From a virus: a DNA stretch of 39,526 nt. Of this stretch, positions 23,143 through 30,329 are shown piece by piece (position 1 is the stretch's first letter; each line of letters starts with the position of its first letter). Both the position numbers and the translations under genes were made by a program. Location: IMG/VR virus record IMGVR_UViG_3300035681_000054, positions 1-39,526 of that record; one strand, given 5' to 3'. The notes under the pieces were generated by a model. That model ran no database searches, had not been told where the DNA came from, and worked only from the letters and a program-made list of their open reading frames with translations.

Positions 23143-23408
23143 AGTATTACCGTGCAATTATTTAAGCTGTCAATCAACCAAGTTCTCACCTTTACAGGAT
23201 GATGGCTATTTTCTTTATTTACCAAAGAAATAAAGCCTTTGTTTCCATCCGTATTACTAACACCGGCTCTCGTACAATTCTTCATCACATTAAGCTCACC
23301 ACCTTTTTTTCGGCTAGCATCATAAGTCCAAAAGCCTACAGTAAAACTTTCGTCCTTATTTTCCATAATAGCCAGTGCTTCTGATAGTCTTAAAGTAGAT
23401 CGGCTCAC
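23139..23408 (-). CDS. Small protein opening the portal operon
   Basis: 89 residues, no family recognised. It contains FTVGFWTYDASRKKGGELNV, then TRAGVSNTDGNKGFISLV and ends HPVKVRTWLIDSLNNCTVIL. Similar short genes precede portal genes in Bacteroidetes prophages. Its start follows the candidate late promoter by about 57 bp, and its stop overlaps the portal ATG (ATGA), so it is probably translated with portal. Confidence 0.6.
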   Translation of the reverse strand: MSRSTLRLSEALAIMENKDESFTVGFWTYDASRKKGGELNVMKNCTRAGVSNTDGNKGFISLVNKENSHHPVKVRTWLIDSLNNCTVIL

Positions 23409-23464
23409 ATAATTAAAGCTTTAGTTAGTATTAAAGTGAAATAAAAGTATATTGAAGAGTAGTA

Positions 23465-23487
23465 TTAGCGTGGTACAATTTGCACCA
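23465..23487 (-). promoter_or_regulatory. Candidate late promoter/operator, portal copy
   Basis: TTAGCGTGGTACAA (plus strand, 23465-23478) is identical to 34492-34505 before the capsid operon. It overlaps an imperfect palindrome, TGGTACAATTTGCACCA (23471-23487). No other copy was seen in the window. Confidence 0.55.
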
Positions 23488-23518
23488 ATTTTCAAAAGAA
23501 AAAGAAAAGGCGTTTTTT

Positions 23519-23549
23519 GCTACTTTTTGCCGCCCGCGCAAAAAGTAGC
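23519..23549. repeat. Perfect 12-bp hairpin, REP-like
   Basis: GCTACTTTTTGC (23519-23530) pairs with GCAAAAAGTAGC (23538-23549) around the loop CGCCCGC. Neither strand has a T run after it, so it is not a typical terminator. Its look is close to the short palindromic repeats seen in many Bacteroidetes chromosomes. Confidence 0.6.
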
Positions 23550-23681
23550 CCCCACCACAATATCCACCTTTTACCACACATTTAAAGCCACATACAGCCC
23601 ATTTTTAAGCCTTTTCCAGCGTTTAAACTATAAAATAACCCCCCACCGCCACCACAAAAAGCCCATTTACAAAGCAACAAA

Positions 23682-23708
23682 AAAGCCCTGCAAAAATTAC
23701 AGGGCTTT
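23682..23708 (-). terminator. Terminator of the accessory cassette
   Basis: AAAGCCCTG (23682-23690) pairs with CAGGGCTTT (23700-23708), loop 9 bases. On the minus strand the stem runs into TTTTTTG. It directly follows the DUF932 gene and isolates the cassette from the portal operon. Confidence 0.85.
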
Positions 23709-23727
23709 AACATCAGTAAACCTAAAT

Positions 23728-24579
23728 TTAATTAGCTGCTATTAGCTCAAATAACCTATTGTCAATCGCCTTTTGATTATCAAAGGTTTTCTTTAATCCA
23801 TTGTGTAAAAGTTCATTAAAGGCGTTGTATGCAAGCCACTTGTTTGGCTCAACCTGCAATAATTTACTTTCCTTTTCAATGGTGTCTAAAATAAAGCGGG
23901 CGTTTTTACTTGGTGCGGGGTTTTTCTCGCTGCTCTCGTAAACAAACAATTTGCTTTCATCAGCCACAAATTTAACAAAGCTTTTAAGGTCCTGCACCGG
24001 TGTTTCTGCTAGCACTTCAAATTTTCGGCTTAGGGTGTAAAATTGGTTATCCATCCACAGTGCAACAAGTTTTTTAATTTCAGGTAAAACTAGGTTTTGC
24101 ATATCTCCTTTGTGCTTTAACTTAAATCCTATTTCACTATGTCCCACGTGCAAACCATTACTGCAAACCTCACGAAAAAAACCAAAGTTACCAGAAGTGC
24201 GGGCGCTCCCATCGTAACTGTTAGTAAATCTCATCATCGGGCGTATTTTGTCAACTCCGTTTTTTACCTTAATCACAAAGTTTTCATCTTGCAAAATGTA
24301 ATCAACTGCAAAGCTTCTATCATCACGGTTTATTGAGCGTTTAACAAAATCAATATCATCATTAATCAACCTGCTTTCCACTTCTGTAAAAAAGTTTTCA
24401 TTCGGTAAAAGGCTGTAATTTTTTGATACTACGTTAACAAGTTTATCATTGCTTAAAATGCAATGTTCTAACCCCCTGCGGGGGCTAAAACCTGTTAATA
24501 GTTCGGTGTTCTTAATTTCAACATGAGGATAAACGTTATCCTGTTGTAAGGGGCGGTTGTTTAAAAATATTCTTTCCAT
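23728..24579 (-). CDS. DUF932 protein
   Basis: 283 residues. It carries the DUF932 landmarks: CILSNDKLVNVVSKNYSLLP near residue 45, NFFTEVESRL, a central MRFTNSYDGSARTSGNFGFF, then REVCSNGLHVGH, and a helical C-terminal half. DUF932 genes are common on Bacteroidetes plasmids and integrative elements as well as in phages; their function is not established. The start at 24579 follows the preceding small gene by only 3 bp, and a strong terminator follows. It is the largest gene of a cassette that appears separate from the surrounding head genes. Confidence 0.85.
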   Translation of the reverse strand: MERIFLNNRPLQQDNVYPHVEIKNTELLTGFSPRRGLEHCILSNDKLVNVVSKNYSLLPNENFFTEVESRLINDDIDFVKRSINRDDRSFAVDYILQDENFVIKVKNGVDKIRPMMRFTNSYDGSARTSGNFGFFREVCSNGLHVGHSEIGFKLKHKGDMQNLVLPEIKKLVALWMDNQFYTLSRKFEVLAETPVQDLKSFVKFVADESKLFVYESSEKNPAPSKNARFILDTIEKESKLLQVEPNKWLAYNAFNELLHNGLKKTFDNQKAIDNRLFELIAAN

Positions 24580-24582
24580 AGT

Positions 24583-24741
24583 TTAGTTAATAGTTGTGCC
24601 TGTATGGGCTAGTAAATAATCGTTTAATAATTGTGTAAAATAATCGGGGTTTTCTTCTGCGAGGGTTTGAGCATAGCCAGTCCAAAAAATGTCATCCATT
24701 AAAGCGGTAAAGGTGTCCACCAAGGTATTAGAGTTAAGCAT
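24583..24741 (-). CDS. Small acidic protein of the accessory cassette
   Basis: 52 residues, found by reading the gap between the SymE-like and DUF932 genes. The translation begins MLNSNTLVDTFTALMDDIFW and includes YAQTLAEENPDYFTQLLNDY, an acidic, probably helical protein. A strong GGAGG lies 6 bp before the ATG at 24741, the clearest Shine-Dalgarno site in this region. It overlaps the end of the SymE-like gene by 8 bp and ends 3 bp before DUF932, so all three should be translated together. No family is recognised. Confidence 0.65.
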   Translation of the reverse strand: MLNSNTLVDTFTALMDDIFWTGYAQTLAEENPDYFTQLLNDYLLAHTGTTIN

Positions 24742-24931
24742 TTTGCACCTCCTTTTTTGTTATGGTGAGTACACCGTTTAAAACTTCCACCTGTACACAG
24801 GTATGAATGTCAAAACCTGCCATTTGCAGCCAGTTGCCCTGTAAAACTAATTTAGGCGTGTTTTTGAGTGGTTTTCCTGCTTTTTGCGGGGTAACATGGT
24901 TACCAATTGAAATAATTCTTATATTTGCCAT
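24734..24931 (-). CDS. SymE-like small protein
   Basis: 65 residues. TPKLVLQGNWLQMAGFDIHT followed by VQVEVLNGVLTITK fits the SymE-type domain (P-x-L-x-L-x-G-x-W-L-x-x-A-G-F, then V-x-V-x-x-G-x-L-x-I), an AbrB-related swapped barrel. Escherichia coli SymE is the toxin of a type I system; in Bacteroidetes short homologues occur on mobile elements and need not be toxic. It follows a copy of the recurrent leader and overlaps the 52-residue gene. No antisense antitoxin RNA can be asserted from sequence alone. Confidence 0.75.
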   Translation of the reverse strand: MANIRIISIGNHVTPQKAGKPLKNTPKLVLQGNWLQMAGFDIHTCVQVEVLNGVLTITKKEVQNA

Positions 24932-24969
24932 TGTAGTTATTTGCTAGTTGTATTTATAATTAGTGAGTA
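24932..24969 (-). promoter_or_regulatory. Recurrent AATAACTACA leader, copy 5
   Basis: On the minus strand TTACTCACTA, a longer spacer, then AGCAAATAACTACA and the ATG of the SymE-like gene. Both halves of the leader are present, farther apart than in the early operon. Confidence 0.45.
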
Positions 24970-25003
24970 AAAGCCGCTAAGCCCACGAAGCAAAGCGGCT
25001 TTT
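24970..25003. terminator. Hairpin between cassette genes
   Basis: AAGCCGCT (24971-24978) pairs with AGCGGCTT (24994-25001). T runs occur on both sides: eight on the plus strand, four on the minus strand. It may only weaken minus-strand transcription past the 25013 gene. Confidence 0.6.
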
Positions 25004-25012
25004 TTTTGTGGT

Positions 25013-25417
25013 TTAAATTTGCGCTAACAAAATTTCATTTTCAATCTCTGAAATTTTGGAGTTCATCTCCACCATTAACAAGGCTTTTACCTTGCCAATA
25101 ATTAAGCCATTTGAAAACTTAAACTCCGTGCCGCTTCCGTCTGAAATTGTTAAACGTTCTTTCATTCCATCGCTTGAAGCTTCCCAGCTTTCGAGGTTGT
25201 CACGGTGTTCTTTCATCTTGCGCAAATTTTCCACTTTTTGGTTTACCTGGTTCATAGCTTTTAGCCTGTCAGATAAACTCAAAGCGGTTTTAAACTCGGG
25301 CGGGTTTTGGGTTACTGCCTCTTCTACTTTTGGCACAACTGTTAAAGATGTGTTTTTTTCTTCTGCGTTGCCCTCTGATTTTTCAGCGGTTGCAACATTG
25401 CTTTTTTTGTCTTTCAT
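25013..25417 (-). CDS. Hypothetical coiled-coil protein of the accessory cassette
   Basis: 134 residues. The N-terminal 45 are low-complexity and charged; then LSLSDRLKAMNQVNQKVENL, RKMKEHRDNLESWEASSDGM and LTISDGSGTEFKFSNGLIIG form a helix pair plus a strand pair, ending in another helix. Proteins of this pattern (a two-helix region followed by L-x-L/I-x-D-x-x-G-x-x-F) are found near DUF932 on Bacteroidetes plasmids and elements. It is the first gene of the cassette: a promoter at 25449-25480 and a leader copy stand directly upstream. Confidence 0.65.
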   Translation of the reverse strand: MKDKKSNVATAEKSEGNAEEKNTSLTVVPKVEEAVTQNPPEFKTALSLSDRLKAMNQVNQKVENLRKMKEHRDNLESWEASSDGMKERLTISDGSGTEFKFSNGLIIGKVKALLMVEMNSKISEIENEILLAQI

Positions 25418-25428
25418 TTTGTAGTTAT
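25418..25428 (-). promoter_or_regulatory. Recurrent AATAACTACA leader, copy 6
   Basis: On the minus strand AAATAACTACAAA abuts the ATG at 25417. The TTACTCA half is absent here, where the gene is first in its transcript instead of internal. Confidence 0.45.
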
Positions 25429-25448
25429 TTAATTGATTTATAATACTT

Positions 25449-25480
25449 TAAAGATACAAAATAACAAGCAAACCACCAAA
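25449..25480 (-). promoter_or_regulatory. Candidate Bacteroidetes promoter of the accessory cassette
   Basis: On the minus strand TATCTTTA (25456-25449; seven of eight to TAnnTTTG) is preceded 20 bp upstream by TTTG (25480-25477). It lies about 30 bp before the gene at 25417, giving a short leader. Confidence 0.55.
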
Positions 25481-25630
25481 TAAAACAAGTAAAAAAAATG
25501 CGGAAAAAGCAAAAAATATTCACTAAAAAAAAGCACCACATTTCAATCGTTTTGGACACAATTTATCCAAAAGTGGCACAATGCCCTAAATTTTCAATTA
25601 AACTTCTTTAAATCAATTTTTTGTTAGTGT

Positions 25631-25655
25631 TTTTGGGGTGTTTAGCACCCCAAAA
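25631..25655 (-). terminator. Hairpin, candidate terminator behind terminase
   Basis: A perfect 10-bp stem, TTTTGGGGTG with CACCCCAAAA, loop TTTAG. The T/A ends of the stem give a short T run in both directions. It lies 305 bp after the terminase stop, before the cassette promoter, so it could end head transcripts. Confidence 0.6.
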
Positions 25656-25728
25656 CAGGCAAAAAATGACGCCCCGCCCTGTGGAAAAATCGTTGATAAA
25701 TGACCTTTAAAAAGTCGATATATGAAGC

Positions 25729-25806
25729 AGCCCGCAGCCCGCACACAGCAAGGCTCACAGCCCGCCCATAGCCCGCACCACACTAAGCCCGCAGCGCGGG
25801 CGCTGC
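25729..25806. repeat. AGCCCGC repeats and GC palindrome
   Basis: Five copies of AGCCCGC: 25729, 25736 (directly tandem), 25759, 25770 and 25786. The last leads into GCAGCGC-GG-GCGCTGC (25791-25806), which can also pair with the repeat itself. No coding frame follows it. Confidence 0.7.
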
Positions 25807-25959
25807 AAATGTGATACTTGAGAAAGACCTATTGCGGTCATTTAAATCGGAGGGGTAAATAGGTATTGTAAACGAAAGCCAATAGCCCAGATGGCAGCCC
25901 GACAGGGTGCTACCATGTAGCATTCACAACAGCTGGAATAGCTCCAAGCTTTAACATTG

Positions 25960-27639
25960 TTAACCTATTAATGTAGGAATAAACCGTTTCTTCTGTATTA
26001 CTTCTGTAAAGATACCTTGCATTAAGGTATCAAAGGCCTCACTAAAGTGAGTAGCATGCTCAGGCTTAACCAGCTTACTCTTCTCAGAAGATTTATCCTT
26101 AGCAAATTCCTTTTCCTTTTGTTTAACCGGTGCCATCTCCATAGAGATTATCAGGTCACTACACCTGTGTGCATTAAAAGATATCTTAGGCATTTGACTA
26201 TCGCCAATAAACAACTTACCTAAGAAGTTATATAAATACGCATGGCTCCACGCCTGCCCTAAATAAACCAAACGAACAGTCCAGCCATTGGCCCTAAATA
26301 CTTCTGCATATTCCTCTGCAAATGTTTGAGTACCTATAGCATTCTCAGCAATAGCTGTATTATTATAGTAAAACCATAATTCCTTTTTACCATGAGCAGC
26401 ATAATAATCACAAAACTTTTTAGCGTTATCCTTAATTCGATGCGGAGCTGTAACAAATATTCCATTCAACACCCTGATAGCATCATCAAATTGCAACTGA
26501 CCTACCACCAAACTATTAATAGCAGCATTGTAATCACAAGCCACATGCAAAGGTTCATTACGTAAAACATCACCATCAGCTAAACTATCTTCAACAGCCT
26601 TAACATAGCCCATATTATAATTATACTTATCCAGGTAAGCATAATCAAAACTATCATTGCAATGCTTATCTCTATCAAAAGCAGCATAAAAACTACCATT
26701 AATTTTCTGCAAGGTATGGTTAAGAATTTCAATCTTAAACTGTAGATCACTTAAATCCCTTCTATTGGACATAACATACTTCCAGCCTAAGTTCATGATA
26801 TTATCAAAAACAGATGCCTCGTTATAAAAAATACTACCTGCCCCCTCCTGATCAGGATGGTGAACAAAGTATTTTATTTCTGCCTTTTGTCTTAAATATT
26901 CCTTCCAAAGCTTTTCACGCTCAGTTCTGGTTTGTGCATCAATAAAAGCCAACTGGATATTTACTAAATCTTCATGGCGCTTGCTATAGTTCAACCCTAA
27001 CTCATCATAATAGCTTCCATAATCTAACAGCCATTTGCCTTGAAAGCCTATAGGTTTAGAAGATAGAAAGTGTTTACTTAAAGCCAATGGGCAATTTGTA
27101 TAAATACTTTTTCCCTTTGATATATTTGCCCTGACTGTTGGGCTAATTTCTTCCTTATACTGAGATTCTTTTAAAGTAATGGCCTCATCTCCTGTAAAAC
27201 TATCAAGATTTAAGCCTCGGCTCATACCCGCTCTATCCTGACTTATTAATGGAAATATTGAGCCATTGTGCCAGGAAATTACATGATCGTAACCAGCCTT
27301 GCCGACTGGTTTTTGATACGGACCTATCCAGTTTGGTTTGGGATGAGGGCGTCCAATAACATAATGAATACCTTCGAAATAATTTAATTTTTCTAGGGCA
27401 GCGATGGTACCAGGTAATGTTCTAGTTTGAAGCTGCATGAATGTACTTCCACCAATGCCATTAGCACTGCGCGGCATTTGTTCTGCCAATGTAATGATAC
27501 GCATTGCCAGTGAAGTTGATTTACCAACTCCACGGCTCCATAAATCTACAGTAATATCGGCAGGATTTAAAAAACTTCGCATTTGTGGCGCATTAGGAAC
27601 TAATGCCAGCGGCTGAAAGTTATTGTTCTTTGTCTGCAT
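25960..27639 (-). CDS. terL: Terminase large subunit
   Basis: 559 residues. It packages DNA into the prohead and cuts concatemers. The ATPase Walker A motif is RGVGKST at residues 36-42, close to the N-terminus as usual; Walker B is LDSFTGDE with D151 and E152. The nuclease domain begins at HVACDYNAAINSLVVGQ (D369) and ends near HFSEAFDTLMQG, giving the acidic metal ligands. Length is normal. Its ATG overlaps the end of the preceding gene by 20 bp. The order is unusual: terminase follows capsid, and a separate cassette divides it from portal. Confidence 0.92.
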   Translation of the reverse strand: MQTKNNNFQPLALVPNAPQMRSFLNPADITVDLWSRGVGKSTSLAMRIITLAEQMPRSANGIGGSTFMQLQTRTLPGTIAALEKLNYFEGIHYVIGRPHPKPNWIGPYQKPVGKAGYDHVISWHNGSIFPLISQDRAGMSRGLNLDSFTGDEAITLKESQYKEEISPTVRANISKGKSIYTNCPLALSKHFLSSKPIGFQGKWLLDYGSYYDELGLNYSKRHEDLVNIQLAFIDAQTRTEREKLWKEYLRQKAEIKYFVHHPDQEGAGSIFYNEASVFDNIMNLGWKYVMSNRRDLSDLQFKIEILNHTLQKINGSFYAAFDRDKHCNDSFDYAYLDKYNYNMGYVKAVEDSLADGDVLRNEPLHVACDYNAAINSLVVGQLQFDDAIRVLNGIFVTAPHRIKDNAKKFCDYYAAHGKKELWFYYNNTAIAENAIGTQTFAEEYAEVFRANGWTVRLVYLGQAWSHAYLYNFLGKLFIGDSQMPKISFNAHRCSDLIISMEMAPVKQKEKEFAKDKSSEKSKLVKPEHATHFSEAFDTLMQGIFTEVIQKKRFIPTLIG

Positions 27640-28228
27640 CTAAGAATGTTGCTGGATCATTAATAACATTTGCTTGTTCAATACTTTGAAGCAATCCTTC
27701 TTTAACAGTACCTTTCAATTTCATTACCTCGTTTAAATCAACTAAAGGACCATTACCACCGGAAATATTAATTTGCATATACAATGCAGGAGATACCAAT
27801 TTTTCCCAAGGAATTGAATTATCATCTAACTTATCTAAGCCAAGCAATTTCATTTTTAGGGAAAGTGCATTATTGAACTCTCGCAAATTAACTGGGTGTT
27901 TTTGCGCTTCCTCCATGCTCCAATCCAAATGGCGAATCATTCTAATTTTTTCATAATCTTTATCAATCCGACTAATGCTTTTATGAATAGTTTTAGCCGC
28001 ATCAATATCTTTATAAGCCGTGCGTAAATTGTAGCTCGGGAACTTTACCTTGAAATGTCTGTGCATTTGTTTAGCAATAGCCCCTTCACTTTTAACCAGG
28101 GCAGAGCGCAATAAATTATCTGCATAATCCAATCGGTCAAATATATCACGTTGCTTTTCAGAAAGGCGTTCAATCGTAATTTCACCAGTGTAATACTTTT
28201 CTATTGTTTCAAGGTCGTTATTCATCAT
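27620..28228 (-). CDS. Terminase-associated protein, possible small subunit
   Basis: 202 residues, helical and charged: IEKYYTGEITIERLSEKQRD, LRTAYKDIDAAKTIHKSISR, MIRHLDWSMEEAQKHPVN. It lies between a short helix-turn-helix protein and terminase large subunit, overlapping both (11 and 20 bp). In Bacteroidetes phages a helical protein of about this size at this place is commonly taken for part of the packaging complex. Either this or the neighbouring helix-turn-helix protein is the DNA-recognising small subunit; the sequence alone does not choose. Confidence 0.55.
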   Translation of the reverse strand: MMNNDLETIEKYYTGEITIERLSEKQRDIFDRLDYADNLLRSALVKSEGAIAKQMHRHFKVKFPSYNLRTAYKDIDAAKTIHKSISRIDKDYEKIRMIRHLDWSMEEAQKHPVNLREFNNALSLKMKLLGLDKLDDNSIPWEKLVSPALYMQINISGGNGPLVDLNEVMKLKGTVKEGLLQSIEQANVINDPATFLDADKEQ

Positions 28229-28529
28229 CTAGGTTTTTAGCGTCATTAATTCTGCGAGTCATAATTTCGATGGCATTTTTATCACCACTAATTGCATTGC
28301 TTTTAATAGCTTGGTAAAATTGAATTTCAGATTGTAATTGTGTTTCGCGAATAAATTCCATCATTAATTTATTTTCCAAAAACTTATCTTCATCAATACT
28401 CATGGACTTGGCAATTTGTGACAAAGTGAAATGCAGCTCACAAAGCCTGTGAACCACAATAACTTCATCAGGAGAAAAACCTTCAATTTCTGGAAGTTTT
28501 ATTTGATCATTTTCTGCGCTGTTTGCCAT
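28218..28529 (-). CDS. Helix-turn-helix protein, terminase small subunit candidate
   Basis: 103 residues. EGFSPDEVIVVHRLCELHFT and LSQIAKSMSIDEDKFLENKL form a helix-turn-helix like that of small terminases, followed by a helical tail with SNAISGDKNAIEIMTRRI, which resembles the A-x-x-G-N/D-x-x-A-x-x-x-L pattern of terminase small subunits. It would recognise the packaging site and stimulate TerL. It overlaps the PLD-like gene by 31 bp and the following gene by 11 bp. Confidence 0.62.
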   Translation of the reverse strand: MANSAENDQIKLPEIEGFSPDEVIVVHRLCELHFTLSQIAKSMSIDEDKFLENKLMMEFIRETQLQSEIQFYQAIKSNAISGDKNAIEIMTRRINDAKNLDDE

Positions 28530-29077
28530 GTTTGATTGAATGAGGATGAATAAAAATTATATACTGCTTTACGAGTTTCAATAACACCTGCTTCCCAACG
28601 AGGATTACGATTAATGTTTGCACTGGAAATGATCACCAAGTTAATTTTTGAGTTATGCAGCAATACCACTTTAGCATGGCATGATAAAAAAGCCACATCA
28701 ATATCGATGGCTTTTAGTTGATGATACTTTTCCTTTTGATTCTTGACACTTTTGTCAAGTAAAAACTGAACGCTCGTTAACTGCCTTATTTCAATTAAAT
28801 TTTTGATATGTACCAGTGCAGGCGATGTAAAGCTGAATGAAGTTAAGCGAAGCGCACAAGGTCCAAATTGAGTAGTAACATAATCAATTAAATCGGGCAT
28901 GCTCCATTCCTTTTTCGAAAAGAAATAAATAGATTCATCAGGTTTAATTTCGCCAATATCGGCTGCTAATGTTTTGCGTGCCATATTTAGTATTTCTTTG
29001 CTAGTGCCTGATGGCATTCTTAGCGTAGAGTTACTATTCTCTTTTATTTTATTAAAAAAGTTAGCACTTAGTACCAT
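28499..29077 (-). CDS. PLD-superfamily protein (nuclease-like)
   Basis: 192 residues. HAKVVLL (H134, K136) followed by INLVIISSANINRNPRWEAG (about 146-164) is one phospholipase-D type HKD half-site: H-x-K, then S-(x)-N and a downstream acidic residue. Single-site members act as dimers and many are nucleases or phosphodiesterases acting on DNA ends. It lies between a P-loop kinase gene and the small terminase, overlapping both, so an end-processing role near packaging is a reasonable inference. No other catalytic domain is present. Confidence 0.75.
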   Translation of the reverse strand: MVLSANFFNKIKENSNSTLRMPSGTSKEILNMARKTLAADIGEIKPDESIYFFSKKEWSMPDLIDYVTTQFGPCALRLTSFSFTSPALVHIKNLIEIRQLTSVQFLLDKSVKNQKEKYHQLKAIDIDVAFLSCHAKVVLLHNSKINLVIISSANINRNPRWEAGVIETRKAVYNFYSSSFNQTWQTAQKMIK

Positions 29078-29585
29078 ACATATTAATTAATCTGTCAGCA
29101 ATAATCGCTGCGTTATATAGCTCAGTATTAAAAACAATATCACAAGTTAATCCACTAATTTTATTATTGATATCCTCTATAGAAGTTTTGATATTCGTAG
29201 GGTATGCCATTGGCACCATGGCCGCTGATGTATTAATACGATTTTGGTAGCGCTTATAACAAACCAATGGGCTGCATTTAAGGTAAACGCGAACAATTTT
29301 AAAGCCAGTTGCTTTGAACTGCCTGAGGTAATGTTTGAAAAAGTTACCGGCTCCGGTACTTTCAAATATTACCTGTGTGTGTTGGCTAATCTGTTCCACC
29401 ATTAAAGAGTACACCTCATTTTCTGAAAGTATCTTACCAGATAATGAAGCTTCAATCCTGATATCATCAGCACACAAATGCTTAAATTGTGGAAGTGATT
29501 GACCCAACAATTTGGCAACTGAGCTTTTACCACTGGCAATGTTACCGTAAATGATGAATGCGAACTTTGTTTCATGCTTAGCCAT
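29061..29585 (-). CDS. P-loop kinase (AAA_33 / polynucleotide-kinase type)
   Basis: 174 residues. The Walker A loop is IYGNIASGKSS at about residues 12-22; LCADDIRIEASL gives the acidic pair that follows in such kinases; VIFESTGAGNFFKHYLRQF and IVRVYLKCSPLVCYKRYQNR give the second strand-plus-motif and the lid arginines. The family includes polynucleotide 5'-kinases, nucleoside kinases and zeta-type toxins. Paired with the PLD-like protein (17-bp overlap) it might repair or tailor DNA/RNA ends. Substrate is not determined by the sequence. Confidence 0.78.
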   Translation of the reverse strand: MAKHETKFAFIIYGNIASGKSSVAKLLGQSLPQFKHLCADDIRIEASLSGKILSENEVYSLMVEQISQHTQVIFESTGAGNFFKHYLRQFKATGFKIVRVYLKCSPLVCYKRYQNRINTSAAMVPMAYPTNIKTSIEDINNKISGLTCDIVFNTELYNAAIIADRLINMYGTKC

Positions 29586-30267
29586 AAATTTCCTTTTGAA
29601 GTAATTCTATTTTTGTATTTAGATCTCGAAGCTTATCAGCATCTGCAGCCTTAGTGCTTTTCTTTAATTTGCTTCTTTGTGTACGATAAGATAAAAGCTT
29701 GCGCATAAGTTCATTATCAGGAATACGTTCAACCAATCTTTTATCTTCCTTTTTAATTTCAGATACCACTCGCTTTTTCTTATGCTCAATAAAATAATCG
29801 ATATCATTCCAGTTGGCCATATTTTGTTCGTGCAGCTCTGCAATTTGAGCAACGATGGCGAGCCTATCTTTTGGAGGCGCACCATGAATAAACCTTTTCA
29901 GGTAATTGGCATCCTTCACTAAATTACCATTGTCAATAAACTTTTTGCGCAAATCATCTGGTAATGCTGTGACATCAATAAAGGGCCTTTTTGCTTTAGT
30001 TTTATTAGCTCCAATTACAATGCTCTGATCATTAACAACAGGTTGATTTGGTTTTTTAGTTTTAGCCGATGGCACTATTTTTTGTTCAGGATGAACCTGT
30101 GCCAGCTTACGAATTTCTTCAATAAGCTTAGCATTCCAAAAGGTATTATTATACTTAGCAAAACTTTGCTTAAGCAAAGCACTTGTGCCAAATTGGTTAT
30201 AAATGGCAACTCCGGTATTATAATCTACAGGATTGCGTAAAAATATATGAATATCGTTAATTTCCAT
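29578..30267 (-). CDS. Hypothetical helical protein before the kinase
   Basis: 229 residues from the ATG at 30267; the frame is open up to 30288 but that start lies within a terminator stem. Charged and helical, with a long C-terminal coiled coil (SKLKKSTKAADADKLRDLNT, KIELLQKEIYG) and a central part (LPDDLRKKFIDNGNLVKDAN, GAPPKDRLAIVAQIAELHEQ). No family is securely recognised. It overlaps the kinase gene by 8 bp. It opens a packaging sub-operon behind the terminator at 30279-30310. Confidence 0.65.
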   Translation of the reverse strand: MEINDIHIFLRNPVDYNTGVAIYNQFGTSALLKQSFAKYNNTFWNAKLIEEIRKLAQVHPEQKIVPSAKTKKPNQPVVNDQSIVIGANKTKAKRPFIDVTALPDDLRKKFIDNGNLVKDANYLKRFIHGAPPKDRLAIVAQIAELHEQNMANWNDIDYFIEHKKKRVVSEIKKEDKRLVERIPDNELMRKLLSYRTQRSKLKKSTKAADADKLRDLNTKIELLQKEIYG

Positions 30268-30278
30268 TTTTTGGCAAT

Positions 30279-30310
30279 AAAAAATCACCCCAGTAAAGGA
30301 GTGATTTTTT
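30279..30310 (-). terminator. Strong terminator inside the head region
   Basis: AAAAAATCAC (30279-30288) pairs with GTGATTTTTT (30301-30310), with CC/GG continuing past a single mismatch. The minus strand ends in TTTTTT. It probably limits transcription from the heavily expressed capsid genes into packaging genes. Confidence 0.85.
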
Positions 30311-30329
30311 ATAAAAGTATATTGTTAGT

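Larger units (their letters stand above)
23409..23727. other. Non-coding gap before the portal operon
   Basis: 319 bp without a credible gene. It holds, in order, the late promoter-like motif at 23465-23487, a perfect hairpin at 23519-23549, a cytosine-rich stretch, and the terminator of the accessory cassette at 23682-23708. Confidence 0.7.
25418..25959. other. 542-bp non-coding region after terminase
   Basis: No credible gene on either strand. It contains the cassette promoter (25449-25480), the inverted repeat TTTTGGA (25550-25556) with TCCAAAA (25566-25572), a perfect hairpin (25631-25655), GC-rich AGCCCGC repeats (25729-25806) and, nearer terminase, further small palindromes such as GCTAC-CAT-GTAGC (25909-25921). 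The GC-rich part contrasts sharply with the AT-rich genome. Confidence 0.7.

Noticed and set aside
23140-23157. Earlier start of the portal gene at 23157
   Set aside because: The ATG at 23142 forms an ATGA overlap with the upstream stop, the usual coupling signal.
23465-23487. Sigma-54 promoter reading of the late motif (GG...GC)
   Set aside because: The GG-to-GC spacing is 8 where sigma-54 needs 10, and the second copy has no matching GC; the palindrome explains both copies better.
25418-25959. Packaging RNA of the phi29 type in the gap after terminase
   Set aside because: The palindromes do not form a recognisable pRNA fold, and phi29-type packaging is not expected with this large terminase.
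30265-30288. Earlier start of the 29578 gene at 30288
   Set aside because: That ATG lies in the stem of a strong terminator; the ATG at 30267 just after it is better placed.
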